From: Enterobacter quasihormaechei
GTDB taxonomy: Bacteria; Pseudomonadota; Gammaproteobacteria; Enterobacterales; Enterobacteriaceae
Assembly (NCBI RefSeq): GCF_004331385.1
Contig: NZ_SJON01000015.1
Span: 38,435-102,434 of the forward strand
Length of the DNA stretch: 64,000 nucleotides
Direction of reading: 5' to 3'
Below, in pieces: positions 22,476 through 33,815 of the stretch; positions within the stretch are counted from its first letter, which is position 1; each line of letters begins with the position of its first letter. Made by a program: the position numbers and the translations under genes. Below the pieces are notes generated by a model, which did no database searches, was not told the DNA's origin, and worked only from the letters and a program-made list of their open reading frames with translations.

Positions 22476-23543
22476 ATGCTTTTAAAGCTCTTTCGTTCAA
22501 TTGTCATTGGTTTGATCGTTGCCGGTCTGCTGCTGGTGGCTATGCCATCTTTACGCCAGTTCAACAAACTGTCGGCTCCCCAGTTCGACAGCACGGATGA
22601 AACGCCTGCGACGTACAATCAGGCGGTACGCCGTGCCGCCCCCGCCGTGGTTAACGTTTATAACCGCGGGCTTAACAGCTCCGCGCATAACCAGCTGGAG
22701 ATCCGCACGCTCGGTTCCGGCGTGATCATGGATGACCGGGGTTATATCATCACCAATAAACACGTCATTAACGATGCCGACCAGATTATCGTCGCCTTGC
22801 AGGATGGCCGCGTGTTTGAAGCCCTGCTGGTGGGGTCGGACAGCCTGACCGATCTGGCGGTCCTGAAGATCAACGCCACGGGCGGTCTGCCGACTATCCC
22901 GATAAACCGCAAACGAACGCCGCACATCGGCGATGTGGTGCTGGCGATCGGTAATCCGTACAACCTGGGCCAGACCATCACGCAGGGGATCATCAGCGCG
23001 ACCGGTCGAATTGGCCTGAACCCGTCAGGACGACAGAACTTCCTGCAAACCGATGCCTCGATCAACCACGGTAACTCCGGCGGCGCGCTGGTGAACTCCC
23101 TGGGTGAACTGATGGGCATTAACACCCTCTCCTTCGACAAGAGCAATGACGGCGAAACACCGGAAGGAATTGGCTTTGCCATTCCGTTCCAGCTGGCGAC
23201 CAAAATCATGGACAAGCTGATCCGCGATGGCCGCGTGATCCGCGGTTACATTGGTATCGGCGGGCGTGAAATCGCGCCGATGCATACGCAGGGTGGGGGT
23301 ATCGATCAGATCCAGGGGATTGTGGTCAACGAAGTGGCGCCCGGCGGCCCGGCGGCCAATGCGGGCATCCAGGTGAACGACGTTATCCTCTCCGTCAACG
23401 GCACGCCGGCGGTCTCTGCGCTTGAAACCATGGACCAGGTGGCCGAGATTCGACCGGGCTCCATTATTCCTGTTGAAGTCATGCGAAACGATAAGAAGCT
23501 GACGATTCAGGTCACCATTCAGGAATATCCGGCCACTAACTGA
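22476..23543 (+). CDS. degS: Inner-membrane serine endoprotease DegS
   Basis: Site-1 protease of the sigma-E envelope stress pathway: unassembled porin C-termini bind its PDZ domain and trigger cleavage of the anti-sigma factor RseA. One N-terminal membrane anchor (IVIGLIVAGLLLVAMPSL) replaces a cleaved signal. The triad is His96 (TNKHVI), Asp126 (LTDLAVL) and Ser201 (GNSGGAL), followed by a single PDZ domain. Length 355 aa equals E. coli DegS. Confidence 0.97.
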   Translation: MLLKLFRSIVIGLIVAGLLLVAMPSLRQFNKLSAPQFDSTDETPATYNQAVRRAAPAVVNVYNRGLNSSAHNQLEIRTLGSGVIMDDRGYIITNKHVINDADQIIVALQDGRVFEALLVGSDSLTDLAVLKINATGGLPTIPINRKRTPHIGDVVLAIGNPYNLGQTITQGIISATGRIGLNPSGRQNFLQTDASINHGNSGGALVNSLGELMGINTLSFDKSNDGETPEGIGFAIPFQLATKIMDKLIRDGRVIRGYIGIGGREIAPMHTQGGGIDQIQGIVVNEVAPGGPAANAGIQVNDVILSVNGTPAVSALETMDQVAEIRPGSIIPVEVMRNDKKLTIQVTIQEYPATN

Positions 23544-23552
23544 CGTCCACAA

Positions 23553-23580
23553 AAAACCGAAGCCTGTGCTTCGGTTTTTT
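23553..23580. terminator. Bidirectional-type terminator between degS and mdh
   Basis: Stem AAACCGAAGC / GCTTCGGTTT with a CTGT-type loop, flanked by A-run and T-run, placed between the convergent genes degS and mdh. Confidence 0.85.
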
Positions 23581-23582
23581 TT

Positions 23583-23609
23583 GCCGGGTGGCGCTTACGC
23601 TTACCCGGC
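23583..23609. repeat. REP-like palindrome (copy 3)
   Basis: 27-nt palindrome with arms GCCGGGT and ACCCGGC adjacent to the degS-mdh terminator. It is a shorter-loop variant of copies 1 and 2 (GGCGCTTACGCTT interior). Confidence 0.85.
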
Positions 23610-23629
23610 CTGCTATGGGAGAGGACGTT

Positions 23630-25436
<1,807 letters not shown>

Positions 25437-25814
25437 TTGCCTGCCCCGTAGCGCACGGCTACGGGGATCATTCTGCTGTTGCCTCGTTTTTCCCTGCTTT
25501 CCACTGCCTGCTGCTTTTGCAAATAGTGCTTTTTACCGCCTGTTAACATTCAGCCAGTGGATGATTTGCTGCAAAATCGCACTAAAAATCAAATTCATCT
25601 ATCAATATGATTTTAAATACAAAAATGGACAAATATCGCCTTGCCATACCCTTTTTTATGCACTCACGTTATAAAAATCGATTTTTTTAATACGTGATAA
25701 CAAGTGAAACCATTAGTCTGGTATTAATTTTTTGAGTGATTAGTGTATACTTGATTTTGTGATGAGGGTCACAGAACAAAGACCCCAGTAGAATAATTGA
25801 CGAGGTAACCGATC
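25437..25814 (+). promoter_or_regulatory. argR-yhcN intergenic region
   Basis: 378 bases. A hairpin CCCCGTAG / CTACGGGG at 25444-25466 follows argR but lacks a strong T-tract. The rest is very AT-rich. A good -10 TATACT at 25746-25751 lies about 65 bases ahead of yhcN, with only a poor -35. No further gene is apparent. Confidence 0.45.
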
Positions 25815-26078
25815 ATGAAAATTAAAAACACTGTTGCTGCCCTGAGCGTACTCTCTGTCCTGTCATTCGGTGCGTTTGCGGCCGACGCCATCAATGCCGA
25901 ACAGGCACAATCCCGTCAGGCTATCGGGACGGTTTCTGTTGGTGCCATCGGCGCATCTCCGATGGACATGCACGACATGCTGAACAAAAAAGCGGAAGAA
26001 CAGGGTGCATCATCCTATCGCGTAATTGAAGCACGCAGCGGCGACCACTGGCACGCTACGGCTGAACTGTACAAATAA
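25815..26078 (+). CDS. yhcN: Periplasmic DUF1471 protein YhcN
   Basis: Small secreted protein of the YhcN/BhsA (DUF1471) family, linked in E. coli to acid and peroxide stress and biofilm. A signal peptide (KIKNTVAALSVLSVLSFGAFAA) is followed by the family motif IGTVSVGAIGASPMDMHDML and the C-terminal ASSYRVIEARSGDHWHATAELYK-type strand pair. Length 87 aa. GACGAGGTAACCGATC precedes the start; a terminator follows at 26107. Confidence 0.95.
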   Translation: MKIKNTVAALSVLSVLSFGAFAADAINAEQAQSRQAIGTVSVGAIGASPMDMHDMLNKKAEEQGASSYRVIEARSGDHWHATAELYK

Positions 26079-26106
26079 ACCCTCGTCGTATCTCATCATA
26101 CGACTT

Positions 26107-26136
26107 GCCCCTGACCTCCCGGTCAGGGGCTTTTTT
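26107..26136 (+). terminator. Terminator of yhcN
   Basis: 10-bp perfect stem GCCCCTGACC / GGTCAGGGGC with a TCCC loop followed by TTTTTT. The T-run overlaps the last bases of yhcO on the other strand. Confidence 0.9.
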
Positions 26137-26410
26137 ATGACTGACGCACATTGAAACGCAGTTGCCCTTCCAGCTCCTCCTCCGCTTCATCAAACAATAA
26201 AATCAGTGCGCCAAAGCGTCTGCGCAGCTTTTCAGGCAGATGGGTAAACTCGATTTCCAGCGGTAACGGCAGCCTGTCGCCGGTCACCACATCCCACAGC
26301 ATATCAAGGTTGCTTACGCTGTCCCGCTCCAGGTCGAACGCCCGAATAAACTCGCGGTAGAAGTCTTCCTGACTATCAATTTCGTCAAAATCAAAGGTAT
26401 AAATTTTCAT
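26135..26410 (-). CDS. yhcO: Barstar-family protein YhcO
   Basis: 91-aa protein of the barstar (ribonuclease inhibitor) fold: acidic, starting [20 protein letters not shown], with the [18 protein letters not shown] core. Barstar itself neutralises barnase, but E. coli YhcO has no proven target and no barnase-like gene is nearby. It is convergent with yhcN, as in E. coli, and lies just downstream of the aldehyde dehydrogenase gene on the same strand. Confidence 0.92.
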   Translation of the reverse strand: MKIYTFDFDEIDSQEDFYREFIRAFDLERDSVSNLDMLWDVVTGDRLPLPLEIEFTHLPEKLRRRFGALILLFDEAEEELEGQLRFNVRQS

Positions 26411-26455
26411 TGCCAGCCACCCGGTACAGGCGGGCGGCAGATGCCGCCCTGTCTA

Positions 26456-27910
26456 TTATAATCCCCCGATATGCAGGGTTTTAACTTCCAGAAACTCCTC
26501 AAGCCCCAGCACGGACCCCTCGCGTCCCAGCCCGGACTCTTTTACTCCCCCAAACGGGCCCAGTTCGGTCGATACCGCACATTCATTAATCCCGATCATG
26601 CCGCTCTCAATGGCCTGTGAGACGCGGAACACCCGCGACAGATTCTGGGTATAGAAGTAGGCTGCCAGCCCGTAAGGCGTATTGTTCGCACGCATCACGA
26701 CTTCGTCTTCCGACGTGAAGCGGAAGCAGGCGGCAACGGGTCCGAAGGTCTCCTCTTCCGCCAGCTTCATGCCTTCATGGCAGTCACCGAGGACGGTGGG
26801 CATCCAGTAGTTACCGCCAAGCTCATGCGGTTTACCGCCGGCCAGCACCGTGGCGCCCTTCGCTACCGCATCTTCGACGTGCTCACGGACTTTATCAACA
26901 GCCGAAGGCTCAATCAGCGGGCCGACAACGACGCCCTCGTCCAGGCCATTACCCACCTTCAGCGCCTTCACCGCATCAGCAAGTTGATTAACAAACTTGT
27001 CGTAGACCGTCTCCTGAATATAGAAACGGTTTACGCTGACGCAGACCTGCCCGGCGTTACGGAACTTATTGGCGATGGCGCCTTTAACGGCGGCCTCAAT
27101 GTCCGCGTCCTCAAAAACGATATACGGCGCATTACCGCCCAGCTCCATCGACACCTTTTTCATGGTGTCTGCGGAATTGCGGACCAGCGTTTTCCCGACG
27201 GCAGTTGAACCGGTAAACGAGATTTTGCGCACGTCATGGCTGGCCATAATGGCGTCGCTAATTTCAGAGGTGCTCCCCGCGACCGCATTCAGCACACCAT
27301 CCGGCACGCCGGCCTGCTTCGCCAGCGTCAGCAGCGCAAAGGCGCTCAGCGGCGTGTTGTTTGCAGGTTTGATCACGCCGGTACACCCCGCTGCCAGCGC
27401 CGGGCCGAGCTTACGGGTGAGCATGGCCATCGGGAAGTTCCATGGTGTGATAGCGGCAACCACCCCGACAGGCTCCCGGGTGGCCAGGATACGGGAGCCG
27501 GGTTTAACCGGAGGGATAATTTCGCCGTTGGCACGCTTGGCCTGCTCGGCAAACCACTGAATGAAGCTGGCGGCATACTCTACTTCGCCCTCAGCTTCTT
27601 TCAGCGGCTTGCCCTGCTCGGTGGTCATCAGCCTTCCGAGCCAGCTTTTATTCTCAATAATTAGTTCGTACCAGCGATAGAGGATCGCAGAACGCTCTTT
27701 TGCCGTTTTTGCGCGCCATGCGGGAAAGGCTTTCGTCGCGGCCGCAATAGCCTCTTCGGTTTCGGCTTTACCTGCTTTCGCTACTTTTGCAATGACCTCG
27801 CCCGTGGCCGGGTTTAGCACATCAAACGTGGTGTCGAGTGTTTTCCAGATACCGTTAACCAGATACCCGGTCTGAAAAAGCGTACTGTCCTGAAGAGCCT
27901 GGGTTGTCAT
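26456..27910 (-). CDS. GabD-like succinate-semialdehyde/aldehyde dehydrogenase
   Basis: NAD(P)-dependent aldehyde dehydrogenase of 484 aa, closest by recall to succinate-semialdehyde dehydrogenases (GabD/Sad). The Rossmann region ITPWNFPMAMLTRKLGPALAAG, cofactor loop SFTGSTAVGK, general-base Glu in SMELGGNAP, catalytic Cys in RNAGQVCVSVNR and the C-terminal EETFGPV are all intact, so it should be active. It lies between yhcO and the aaeXAB aromatic-acid efflux operon, a place with no such gene in E. coli K-12. The substrate cannot be decided from sequence; an aromatic aldehyde oxidised to an exported acid is one idea. A start at 27910 is supported by GGGAGGACAC. Confidence 0.8.
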   Translation of the reverse strand: MTTQALQDSTLFQTGYLVNGIWKTLDTTFDVLNPATGEVIAKVAKAGKAETEEAIAAATKAFPAWRAKTAKERSAILYRWYELIIENKSWLGRLMTTEQGKPLKEAEGEVEYAASFIQWFAEQAKRANGEIIPPVKPGSRILATREPVGVVAAITPWNFPMAMLTRKLGPALAAGCTGVIKPANNTPLSAFALLTLAKQAGVPDGVLNAVAGSTSEISDAIMASHDVRKISFTGSTAVGKTLVRNSADTMKKVSMELGGNAPYIVFEDADIEAAVKGAIANKFRNAGQVCVSVNRFYIQETVYDKFVNQLADAVKALKVGNGLDEGVVVGPLIEPSAVDKVREHVEDAVAKGATVLAGGKPHELGGNYWMPTVLGDCHEGMKLAEEETFGPVAACFRFTSEDEVVMRANNTPYGLAAYFYTQNLSRVFRVSQAIESGMIGINECAVSTELGPFGGVKESGLGREGSVLGLEEFLEVKTLHIGGL

Positions 27911-27962
27911 GTGTCCTCCCTTCCTGAATGTTTGAACCTACAGGAATAAGTATAGCCACAAA

Positions 27963-27990
27963 AAAACCGACGCTTTTGGCGTCGGTTTTC
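27963..27990 (-). terminator. Terminator downstream of aaeXAB
   Basis: Stem CCGACGC / GCGTCGG with a TTTTG loop, flanked by A-run on the left and TTTT on the right. It lies just beyond the aaeB stop on the minus strand, where it is followed by seven T's. Confidence 0.85.
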
Positions 27991-27996
27991 TCTTCG

Positions 27997-29964
27997 TTAG
28001 CTGTCCGTCAGCGCGTTCTGGTAGCGGTGCAGCATAAATACCAGCCGCTCAACCGGCTCGGTAACCTGCGGCGGCGCTTCCCAGATCCGCAGTTTTTCCT
28101 GGTAGATATCCAGCTCTTCCAGCAGTTGCTTAAAGTAGCGGCGACGTTTGTCATCGCTGGATGCCGATATCACGTGGTCCGCCGTGCGCCGTAGCTGGCG
28201 GTGGAAGGCGGACAAATCGTCGTTAATCGGCACCGGCGCGTTCCGCAGACGCTGGTGCGCGATAATCATGGTCAATGCCAGGCGGAAACGGGCGACATCG
28301 CCCGGGAATTTGTTCAGCAACAGGAACAGCTGCTGGTAAAGAGCCGGCAGGTGGTTCTCCTTGCGTCGTGCGGTATTGGTAGTCAGGGACGAAACGGCGG
28401 CCGACACAAACTGATTCAGCAGCACACGCCCTGTTCGCGCCCGGGAGTTATCCCGCACCAGCAGGATGACCATCATCGCCAGGAAACAGCCCACCAGCTG
28501 GCCTAATGCGCTGTCCAGGAACTGGCTGAAATGGAAGGTCATCGGGTTATCCAGCACAATGATGTTAATCGTACTCGCCAGAGCGCCTAACGATCCCAGT
28601 CGGCGTTTTTGTACCTCTATCCCGATAAAGAACGCCATTACCGCCAGGCTGATGCAGAGCAGAAGCATGCTTTGCTGTGTCGAGGGGATAATCACCAGGA
28701 AATAGAGCGCGCCAATCGGTAACGCCGCAATGGTACCGTACAGGAAATCGATAGCGACCATGCGCGGGTTGGGCAGACGCATTGCCAGCGCGGTCACGAC
28801 GGCAATCATCACCATCGCGCCGCTACCGGACGTCCAGCCGGTCCACAGCCAGAACAGCGTGCCGAGTATACAGGCCAGCGTGGTACGCCAGAAGTTGACC
28901 ATCGCATGATGACGCTCGGCGGATTCCGGTTTAATGACCACTTCGCCCTGTAACACCTCTTCTTCCGCCGCACTGATTTTGGTGTTGCCAATCACGCCGC
29001 GTTTCAGAAGCAGGTAGCGCGTTGCGGCGCCAACCCAGGTATAAATGGTGACTGGCGTGTCACGCTCTCCCGTCCAGGCAATCACGCGGCGCATGCGTTT
29101 AAGCTGTCGATGCACGTCCTGCACTGTCTCCACAGGCTCATCAAACAGTTCGCGGAAGGTATCCGTTACCGCTTCGGGGCGAGTGTTCTGAATCAGGTAG
29201 GTTTCACACGCCTGGGTGATCAGCGTTAACGAGACGGTATTGATCGCTTTCAGGCGCCGATTGGCGCGCTCCCAGCGGGAAGACTCCATGTTGAGGTTAC
29301 TGCGCATCCCTTCCAGCGCCTGCGTGCGGCGCACCAGCCCGCTCCAGGCCTTGTCGACCTCTTCGCTGTCACCGTGCTTAATGCACAGCTGCATGAGCTG
29401 GTACTGGGCAACGATCAGCGCGTCCAGCTCACGATCCACTTCCTGCTTAATAGAACGCGGAGAGAAAAGCAGATCGGCGACAATCGCGCAGACGATACCA
29501 ATCACAATCTCGCTGCAACGTTCCACGGCGAACTGCGGGGCGAGCAGCGGATCGGTCTGGATGGTGATGATAATAATCAGCGCGGTATATCCCGCCAGGC
29601 CCCAGGCGTACGAGTTCTCAACCTTCACAAGGGAGGAGACCCAGGTACAAAAACCCGCCCAGATACAGCACACGATCAGCATCAGCAGCGGCGTGCGGAT
29701 CATCAGAATGATAATGGTCAGGGCGGCGATACAGCCGATAAAGGTCCCGATAATACGCAGCATCCCGCGATAGCGGATGGCCCCGGAATAGGGTTCGCCA
29801 CCCGCCGCGAAGGCGGGACCGGCGGCAACAATCGCGGCGGTCAGAACGGCCCAGCGCGGCGTTTCAAGCTGGAAATGGAAGCCAATAAACAGCGCCAGCA
29901 CAATGGCGCATGCCAGCTTCACGGCGAAGCGGATGTGCTGGCTGGCGATGGAAAAAATGCCCAT
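27997..29964 (-). CDS. aaeB: p-Hydroxybenzoic acid efflux pump subunit AaeB
   Basis: Inner-membrane efflux transporter of the aromatic acid exporter (PET/FUSC) family, working with AaeA to expel hydroxylated aromatic carboxylates such as p-hydroxybenzoate. Two blocks of about five to six transmembrane helices (around residues 10-170 and 365-520) alternate with cytoplasmic helical domains. The start at 29964 ([16 protein letters not shown]) gives 655 aa, equal to E. coli AaeB. It overlaps the 3' end of the aaeA frame slightly or abuts it, so the genes are probably coupled. Confidence 0.96.
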   Translation of the reverse strand: MGIFSIASQHIRFAVKLACAIVLALFIGFHFQLETPRWAVLTAAIVAAGPAFAAGGEPYSGAIRYRGMLRIIGTFIGCIAALTIIILMIRTPLLMLIVCCIWAGFCTWVSSLVKVENSYAWGLAGYTALIIIITIQTDPLLAPQFAVERCSEIVIGIVCAIVADLLFSPRSIKQEVDRELDALIVAQYQLMQLCIKHGDSEEVDKAWSGLVRRTQALEGMRSNLNMESSRWERANRRLKAINTVSLTLITQACETYLIQNTRPEAVTDTFRELFDEPVETVQDVHRQLKRMRRVIAWTGERDTPVTIYTWVGAATRYLLLKRGVIGNTKISAAEEEVLQGEVVIKPESAERHHAMVNFWRTTLACILGTLFWLWTGWTSGSGAMVMIAVVTALAMRLPNPRMVAIDFLYGTIAALPIGALYFLVIIPSTQQSMLLLCISLAVMAFFIGIEVQKRRLGSLGALASTINIIVLDNPMTFHFSQFLDSALGQLVGCFLAMMVILLVRDNSRARTGRVLLNQFVSAAVSSLTTNTARRKENHLPALYQQLFLLLNKFPGDVARFRLALTMIIAHQRLRNAPVPINDDLSAFHRQLRRTADHVISASSDDKRRRYFKQLLEELDIYQEKLRIWEAPPQVTEPVERLVFMLHRYQNALTDS

Positions 29965-29969
29965 AGCGA

Positions 29970-30902
29970 TCAACCAAACTCGCGCAGGCGATGGGCGATT
30001 TGACGGAAGATGGAGTCCTGGCTGGCATCACGGTCTTTTTCACCGGTGATCACCACCGTCGCCGTGGTGCCTGCGGGCCAGAGGTTGCTCTGCTGCTCGT
30101 CCAGACGAATGCGCACCGGTACGCGCTGCGCCAGGCGAACCCACTCAAGGTTGGAATCGACGGTCGCCATCCCTTTGTTATCTACCGTACTGCTGGAGTT
30201 GGTCACCCCCGCGGCAACGCTGTCCACGGTCCCTTTCAGGACACGGTTGCTGCCGAGCGGCGTGATTTCAGCGCGATAGCCCGGACGCACGCCTTCCAGC
30301 TTGGTCTCTTCCATATAGGCGAGGACGTAGAAGGAGTTTTGTTTCACCAGCGCCACGGCGGTTGAGCCGCGCGTGATAAACTCACCGGCATAGACGTTAA
30401 GGTTAGTCACCCAGCCATCGGACGGGGCGCGGATCACGGTACGTTCCAGATCGAGCTTCGCCAGATCGCGCGTCGCCTGAGCTTTTGCCAGCTGGTGCAG
30501 CACGGTTTGCAGCACGTTATTGGACTGGTCAATCTCTTCCCTGGACATGGCCTGGATGCCCAGCTTGTTACGGCGTCCTGCTTCACGGCGTTTTTCAGAG
30601 GCCAGCGCGTTGTAATACGCTACGTCGGCTTCTGCTTCTTCAAGGGCTTTTTGATAGCGCGGCTGGTCGATGGTGAACAGCACCTGATCTTTCTTCACCA
30701 GCTGGTTATCGTGAACGTTGACCGCCGTAATAAGACCGGCAACATCGGGCGCTATTGCAACCACCTCCGCGCTGAAACGCGCATCGCGCGTCCACGGCGA
30801 TTCGGTGTAATAGACCCAGGCGCGAAAAATAGCGATGAACGCCAGGATGACCAGCGCCATAGTGATGGCAGTGCGGGAGATTTTTCTTGTTAGCGTTTTC
30901 AC
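29970..30902 (-). CDS. aaeA: p-Hydroxybenzoic acid efflux pump subunit AaeA
   Basis: Membrane fusion protein of the HlyD/EmrA type: one N-terminal membrane anchor ([20 protein letters not shown]), then biotinyl-lipoyl-like halves split by a coiled coil (about residues 75-140). I set the start at the GTG at 30900-30902, preceded by TGAGG at a 5-base distance, which yields 310 aa and an N terminus [12 protein letters not shown] matching E. coli MKTLIRKFSRTA; the TTG at 30917 is unlikely. Middle gene of aaeXAB. Confidence 0.95.
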   Translation of the reverse strand: MKTLTRKISRTAITMALVILAFIAIFRAWVYYTESPWTRDARFSAEVVAIAPDVAGLITAVNVHDNQLVKKDQVLFTIDQPRYQKALEEAEADVAYYNALASEKRREAGRRNKLGIQAMSREEIDQSNNVLQTVLHQLAKAQATRDLAKLDLERTVIRAPSDGWVTNLNVYAGEFITRGSTAVALVKQNSFYVLAYMEETKLEGVRPGYRAEITPLGSNRVLKGTVDSVAAGVTNSSSTVDNKGMATVDSNLEWVRLAQRVPVRIRLDEQQSNLWPAGTTATVVITGEKDRDASQDSIFRQIAHRLREFG

Positions 30903-30909
30903 ATCAACC

Positions 30910-31113
30910 TCAGACAAACATGCGCGATATTAAATAGAACAGGCAGCAATACAGCGCGGTATTAAACAATGCAGGATGCCAGACGAAATCATAAATCCCG
31001 GTAGGGACCAGCACCTTGCGCACCAGCCAGAAGATCGCCAGTGATAAAAGAAGCTCGAAAAATATCGGTGGGAACGACAGACCGAACACCACGATAACGG
31101 GAAACAGACTCAT
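30910..31113 (-). CDS. aaeX: Small membrane protein AaeX
   Basis: 67-aa DUF1656 inner-membrane protein with two hydrophobic segments (about residues 5-28 and 44-66), first gene of aaeXAB and almost identical to E. coli AaeX. Its role in efflux is not settled. It ends 7 bases before the aaeA GTG start. Confidence 0.95.
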   Translation of the reverse strand: MSLFPVIVVFGLSFPPIFFELLLSLAIFWLVRKVLVPTGIYDFVWHPALFNTALYCCLFYLISRMFV

Positions 31114-31258
31114 GTTGACCTTGATTATAGAGAGTGCAGGCTACTGGATTGTTAAGCTCGCGCCGCCGCAGGAGGGCAAGAAATGCCGGGCGAGAGTGGC
31201 GCAGCCGTTATGTAATTAATAGTATATTAACGTAACTGTTATGCTGTTATCTATCATA

Positions 31259-31274
31259 TGTGATCTAAATCACT
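31259..31274. promoter_or_regulatory. CRP-like site in the aaeX-aaeR control region
   Basis: TGTGATCTAAATCACT fits the CRP consensus TGTGA-N6-TCACA at nine of ten half-site positions. It lies 18 bases ahead of the aaeR start codon and about 145 bases upstream of aaeX. It may activate the divergent aaeXAB promoter or sit in the aaeR leader. Function inferred only. Confidence 0.55.
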
Positions 31275-31292
31275 TTTAAGCCAGAGTGAATA

Positions 31293-32219
31293 ATGGAACG
31301 ACTAAAACGCATGTCGGTGTTTGCCAAAGTTGTCGAACAAGGCTCTTTTACCGCCGCAGCACGTCAGCTACAAATGAGCGTCTCATCCATTAGCCAGACG
31401 GTGTCAAAACTGGAAGACGAGCTTCAGGTGAAGCTGCTCAACCGCAGTACCCGCAGCATCGGGCTGACGGAAGCGGGTAAAATTTACTATCAGGGCTGCC
31501 GTCGAATGCTGCATGAGGTGCAGGATGTTCACGAGCAGCTTTATGCCTTTAATAACACCCCTATCGGCACGCTGCGCATCGGGTGTTCTTCAACTATGGC
31601 ACAAAATGTTCTCGCTGCCATGACGGCGGAAATGCTGAAAGAGTATCCTGGCTTAACCGTCAATCTGGTGACGGGTATTCCCGCACCGGACCTGATTGCC
31701 GATGGGTTAGACGTGGTGATCCGCGTTGGCGCCTTGCAGGACTCGAGCCTGTTCTCGCGTCGGCTGGGCAGCATGCCGATGGTGGTCTGCGCCTCAAAGA
31801 GCTACCTGGCACAGTATGGCGTGCCGGAAAAACCCGCCGACCTGAGCAACCACTCGTGGCTGGAATACAGCGTGCGCCCGGATAACGAATTTGAGCTGAT
31901 CGCGCCGGAAGGGCTTTCCACCCGGCTGCTGCCTGAAGGCCGCTTCGTGACCAACGATCCGATGACCATCTCGCGCTGGCTGGTGGCCGGGGCCGGTATC
32001 GCCTACGTGCCGCTGATGTGGGTGATCAACGAGATCAACAGCGGCGAGCTGGAGATCCTGTTCCCGCGCTACCAGTCGGATCCGCGCCCGGTTTACGCGC
32101 TGTATACCGAAAAGGACAAGCTGCCGCTGAAGGTGCAGGTCTGTATTAACTATCTGACGGACTATTTTGTGGAAGTGGCGGAGCTGTTTCAGGGCATGCG
32201 GGGAAGAAGGAAAGAGTAG
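31293..32219 (+). CDS. aaeR: LysR-type regulator AaeR
   Basis: LysR-family transcription factor, divergent from aaeXAB, that activates the efflux operon in response to aromatic carboxylic acids in E. coli. The winged HTH is at residues 1-60 (SFTAAARQLQMSVSSISQTVSKLED) and the effector-binding domain at about 90-300. Length 308 aa. The 179-base divergent region is expected to hold its binding sites. Confidence 0.95.
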   Translation: MERLKRMSVFAKVVEQGSFTAAARQLQMSVSSISQTVSKLEDELQVKLLNRSTRSIGLTEAGKIYYQGCRRMLHEVQDVHEQLYAFNNTPIGTLRIGCSSTMAQNVLAAMTAEMLKEYPGLTVNLVTGIPAPDLIADGLDVVIRVGALQDSSLFSRRLGSMPMVVCASKSYLAQYGVPEKPADLSNHSWLEYSVRPDNEFELIAPEGLSTRLLPEGRFVTNDPMTISRWLVAGAGIAYVPLMWVINEINSGELEILFPRYQSDPRPVYALYTEKDKLPLKVQVCINYLTDYFVEVAELFQGMRGRRKE

Positions 32220-32221
32220 GC

Positions 32222-32276
32222 CTTCCCCCTCACCCCGGCCCTCTCCCCGTTGGGAAGAGGGTTAGGGTGAGGGGAA
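32222..32276. repeat. Long intergenic hairpin repeat (CCCTCACCC...GGGTGAGGG type)
   Basis: An imperfect inverted repeat of ~55 nt: left arm CCCCTCACCC...CCCTCT, right arm AGAGGG...GGGTGAGGGG, loop near CCCCGTTGGGA. It fills the gap between the convergent genes aaeR and tldD. Sequences of this type recur in enterobacterial and pseudomonad genomes; it may also serve as a terminator for both genes. Confidence 0.75.
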
Positions 32277-32285
32277 AATGAAAAA

Positions 32286-33779
<1,494 letters not shown>

Positions 33780-33815
33780 TTATTGAGAGTGAGGCAATTA
33801 CCTGCCCACGTCAAA

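Noticed and set aside
26135..26410. YhcO as part of a barnase-barstar toxin system
   Set aside because: No ribonuclease or polymorphic toxin gene is nearby, and yhcO is a core enterobacterial gene beside yhcN.
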